Below, one piece after another: positions 62,082 through 64,000 of a stretch of DNA of 64,000 nucleotides (positions are counted from its first letter, which is position 1; each line of letters opens with the position of its first letter). The DNA lies in NCBI RefSeq assembly GCF_000156195.1, contig NZ_GG688322.1:62001-126000 (forward strand), read 5' to 3'. The DNA is from Bacteroides finegoldii DSM 17565. Lineage in GTDB: Bacteria; Bacteroidota; Bacteroidia; Bacteroidales; Bacteroidaceae. The notes under the pieces are model-generated. The model saw only the letters and a program-made list of their open reading frames with translations, was not told where the DNA came from and searched no databases. The position numbers were made by a program, and so were the translations under genes.

Positions 62082-63551
62082 ATGGAGAAGGATGCACCCA
62101 TAGTGGTTGTGAAAGAAGTCGGCAAGAGCTATGGAACGGTGGAAGCGCTGAAAGATGTTTCTTTTGTGGTAGAACGGGGAGAGATCTTTGGGCTGATAGG
62201 TCCTGACGGTGCCGGTAAGAGTACCTTATTCCGTATTCTGACTACTTTGCTGCTGGCAGATAAGGGAACGGCCACGATCGGCGGACTGGATGTGGCAACA
62301 GAATATAGACAGATTCGTACGAAGGTTGGATATATGCCCGGTCGTTTTTCACTTTACCAGGATCTTTCAGTAGAGGAGAATCTGGAGTTTTTCGCTACCG
62401 TATTCCATACGACTGTTCAGGAGAACTATGATTTAATTAAAGATATCTATCAGCAGATAGAACCGTTCAGGAAAAGAAGGGCAGGGGCTTTGTCGGGTGG
62501 TATGAAGCAGAAATTGGCATTGAGTTGTGCTTTGATCCATAAACCGGATATTTTATTTCTGGATGAACCCACTACCGGAGTGGATCCTGTGTCGCGCAAG
62601 GAATTTTGGCAAATGCTTCGTAACTTGCGGGAACAGGGTATTACCATTGTTGTTTCTACTCCCATCATGGATGAAGCCCGGCAATGTGACCGGATTGCTT
62701 TTATCAATCATGGAAAGATTCATGGAATTGATACTCCCGAGCGTATTCTTCAGCAATTTGCATCCATCCTTTGCCCGCCTTCTTTGGAACGGGAGGAGGT
62801 GAGGCATGAAACCGCTCCGGTCATTGAAGTGGAGCTGCTGACAAAGTGTTTTGGCAATTTTACAGCGGTAGATCATATCTCTTTTCAGGTGAACCGGGGA
62901 GAGATATTTGGCTTCCTGGGTGCTAACGGTGCCGGAAAGACTACGGCCATGCGCATGCTTTGCGGATTAAGTAAACCGACATCAGGCATCGGAAAGGTGG
63001 CAGGATATGATATTTTCCGGGAAGCTGAACAAGTAAAGAAGCATATCGGCTATATGAGTCAGAAGTTTTCGCTGTATGAAGATTTGAAAGTGTGGGAGAA
63101 TATCCGTCTGTTTGCCGGGATTTATGGGATGAAAGAGCAAGAAATAGAGCGGAAGACAGAAGAATTGTTGGATCGCCTGGAGCTTACTGCCGAACGGGAT
63201 ACTCTGGTGAAAAGCCTTCCGGTGGGGTGGAAGCAGAAATTAGCTTTTTCAGTTTCAATCTTCCATGAGCCGAGAATTGTTTTTCTGGATGAGCCGACGG
63301 GTGGAGTAGATCCTGCTACGAGAAGGCAGTTCTGGGAATTGATTTATCAGGCAGCAGATCAGGGAATCACCGTGTTTGTCACTACCCATTATATGGATGA
63401 AGCGGAATATTGTAACCGGATATCTATCATGGTGGACGGTCAGATTAAAGCTCTTGATACACCTGCCCGTCTGAAGCAACAATTCGGTGCGGAAACGATG
63501 GATGATGTTTTTCAGCAATTAGCCCGCGGTGCGGTGCGCAAAGCAGATTGA
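62082..63551 (+). CDS. ABC transporter with two fused ATPase domains (YbhF-like)
   Basis: 489 residues. Domain 1 (about 8-235): Walker A GPDGAGKS, signature LSGGMKQKL, Walker B ILFLDEPTTGVDP. Domain 2 (about 247-475): Walker A GANGAGKT, Walker B IVFLDEPTGGVDP, but a degenerate signature, SLPVGWKQKLAF. This asymmetry is normal for YbhF-type drug efflux ATPases. It powers the downstream ABC-2 permease. Confidence 0.93.
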   Translation: MEKDAPIVVVKEVGKSYGTVEALKDVSFVVERGEIFGLIGPDGAGKSTLFRILTTLLLADKGTATIGGLDVATEYRQIRTKVGYMPGRFSLYQDLSVEENLEFFATVFHTTVQENYDLIKDIYQQIEPFRKRRAGALSGGMKQKLALSCALIHKPDILFLDEPTTGVDPVSRKEFWQMLRNLREQGITIVVSTPIMDEARQCDRIAFINHGKIHGIDTPERILQQFASILCPPSLEREEVRHETAPVIEVELLTKCFGNFTAVDHISFQVNRGEIFGFLGANGAGKTTAMRMLCGLSKPTSGIGKVAGYDIFREAEQVKKHIGYMSQKFSLYEDLKVWENIRLFAGIYGMKEQEIERKTEELLDRLELTAERDTLVKSLPVGWKQKLAFSVSIFHEPRIVFLDEPTGGVDPATRRQFWELIYQAADQGITVFVTTHYMDEAEYCNRISIMVDGQIKALDTPARLKQQFGAETMDDVFQQLARGAVRKAD

Positions 63552-63553
63552 TT

Positions 63554-64000
63554 ATGAGACAGTTTATAGCTTTTGTAAAGAAGGAATTTTATCATATTTT
63601 CCGTGACCGGCGAACCATGCTGATTTTGTTGGGGATGCCGGTTGTACAAATTGTACTATTCGGTTTTGCCATCAGTACAGAGGTGAAAAATGTCCGGTTG
63701 GCGGTACTCGATCCTTCTAATGATGTGGTGACGCGAAAAATAATTGATCGTTTGGACGCCAGTGAGTACTTCACCGTTACTGCACGTTTTCATTCGCCCC
63801 AGGAAATGGAAGCTGCTTTTCTGAAGAATAAGGTTGATATGGCGATTGTTTTTAGCGAACGTTTTATAGATGATCTCTATACGGGTGATGCTCGTGTGCA
63901 GCTGGTAGTAGATGCGACAGATCCGAATATGTCGACTTCGCAGGTTAATTATGCAACGGGAATTGTTTCTATGGTAGGTCAGGAAATGATGCCGCCCAAT
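63554..64000 (+). CDS. ABC-2 type permease, cut by the window end
   Basis: 149 residues present (MRQFIAFVKKEFYHIFRDRR, then MLILLGMPVVQIVLFGFAIS as the first helix). The soluble stretch after it (VRLAVLDPSNDVVTRKIID) is typical of YbhS/YbhR permeases with a large periplasmic domain. Starts 2 nt after the ATPase stop. A second permease gene would be expected downstream. Confidence 0.9.
   Translation, partial: MRQFIAFVKKEFYHIFRDRRTMLILLGMPVVQIVLFGFAISTEVKNVRLAVLDPSNDVVTRKIIDRLDASEYFTVTARFHSPQEMEAAFLKNKVDMAIVFSERFIDDLYTGDARVQLVVDATDPNMSTSQVNYATGIVSMVGQEMMPPN

Noticed and set aside
62082..63551. Frameshift or decay in the second ATPase signature
   Set aside because: The SLPVGWKQKL signature is the normal form in YbhF-type fused ATPases.

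Overview
The window reads as a chromosomal segment of a gut Bacteroides, close to the B. thetaiotaomicron / B. ovatus / B. faecis group. This rests on gene content (type III glutamine synthetase, GH20 hexosaminidase lipoprotein, DUF3575/DUF5119/fimbrillin genes, LL-diaminopimelate aminotransferase, a trpBEGDCFA operon), on promoters with the Bacteroides -7 box TAnnTTTG, and on the near absence of Shine-Dalgarno sequences. It was read by eye; no database search was run. No rRNA, tRNA, CRISPR array, transposase or integrase was seen.

Layout. 1-2660: a decayed fimbria-type locus in which every gene is broken. 2810-9756: a CDF metal transporter, a GH20 hexosaminidase, flavodoxin, a stand-alone AICAR formyltransferase, and a two-gene unit of a hemerythrin-like protein plus a LuxR-type regulator with a non-canonical receiver. 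9787-10086: a complete promoter-to-terminator unit with no sizeable ORF, a candidate small RNA. 10314-13417 (minus): a four-gene envelope glycan operon of a CheY-like receiver, a sugar-phosphate transferase fused to a receiver-like domain, a GT2-like membrane protein and a hexapeptide acyltransferase. 13575-21862 (minus): asparaginase, then trpBEGDCFA preceded by a leader peptide with three consecutive Trp codons and an attenuator hairpin. 21966-30582: a small membrane protein, an iron alcohol dehydrogenase, an SLC13-type transporter, a large LruC-domain lipoprotein, a GNAT acetyltransferase, an exopolyphosphatase fragment and an HdeD-like membrane protein.

30745-56683 is a nitrogen-assimilation block: glnN, amt, PII and an outer-membrane protein (minus); dapF-dapL (minus); gltB-gltD-asnB (minus) divergent from glmS-purF-carA-carB (plus). 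It takes up ammonium, fixes it as glutamine and glutamate, and holds five glutamine amidotransferases that spend glutamine amide on asparagine, glutamate, glucosamine-6-phosphate, phosphoribosylamine and carbamoyl phosphate. 56889-64000: a mannose-1-phosphate guanylyltransferase, a toxin-antitoxin cassette bracketed by a 63-bp direct repeat, and an AraC regulator divergent from a TolC-HlyD-ABC efflux operon cut by the window edge.

Most unusual items: (1) four intergenic tandem arrays of unrelated sequence that all have a 22-23 bp period and about four units; (2) long inverted repeats between co-directional biosynthetic genes, with one inside the carA reading frame; (3) the candidate RNA at 9824-10086; (4) the receiver/phosphoglycosyl-transferase operon; (5) the toxin-antitoxin cassette; (6) the trp leader.
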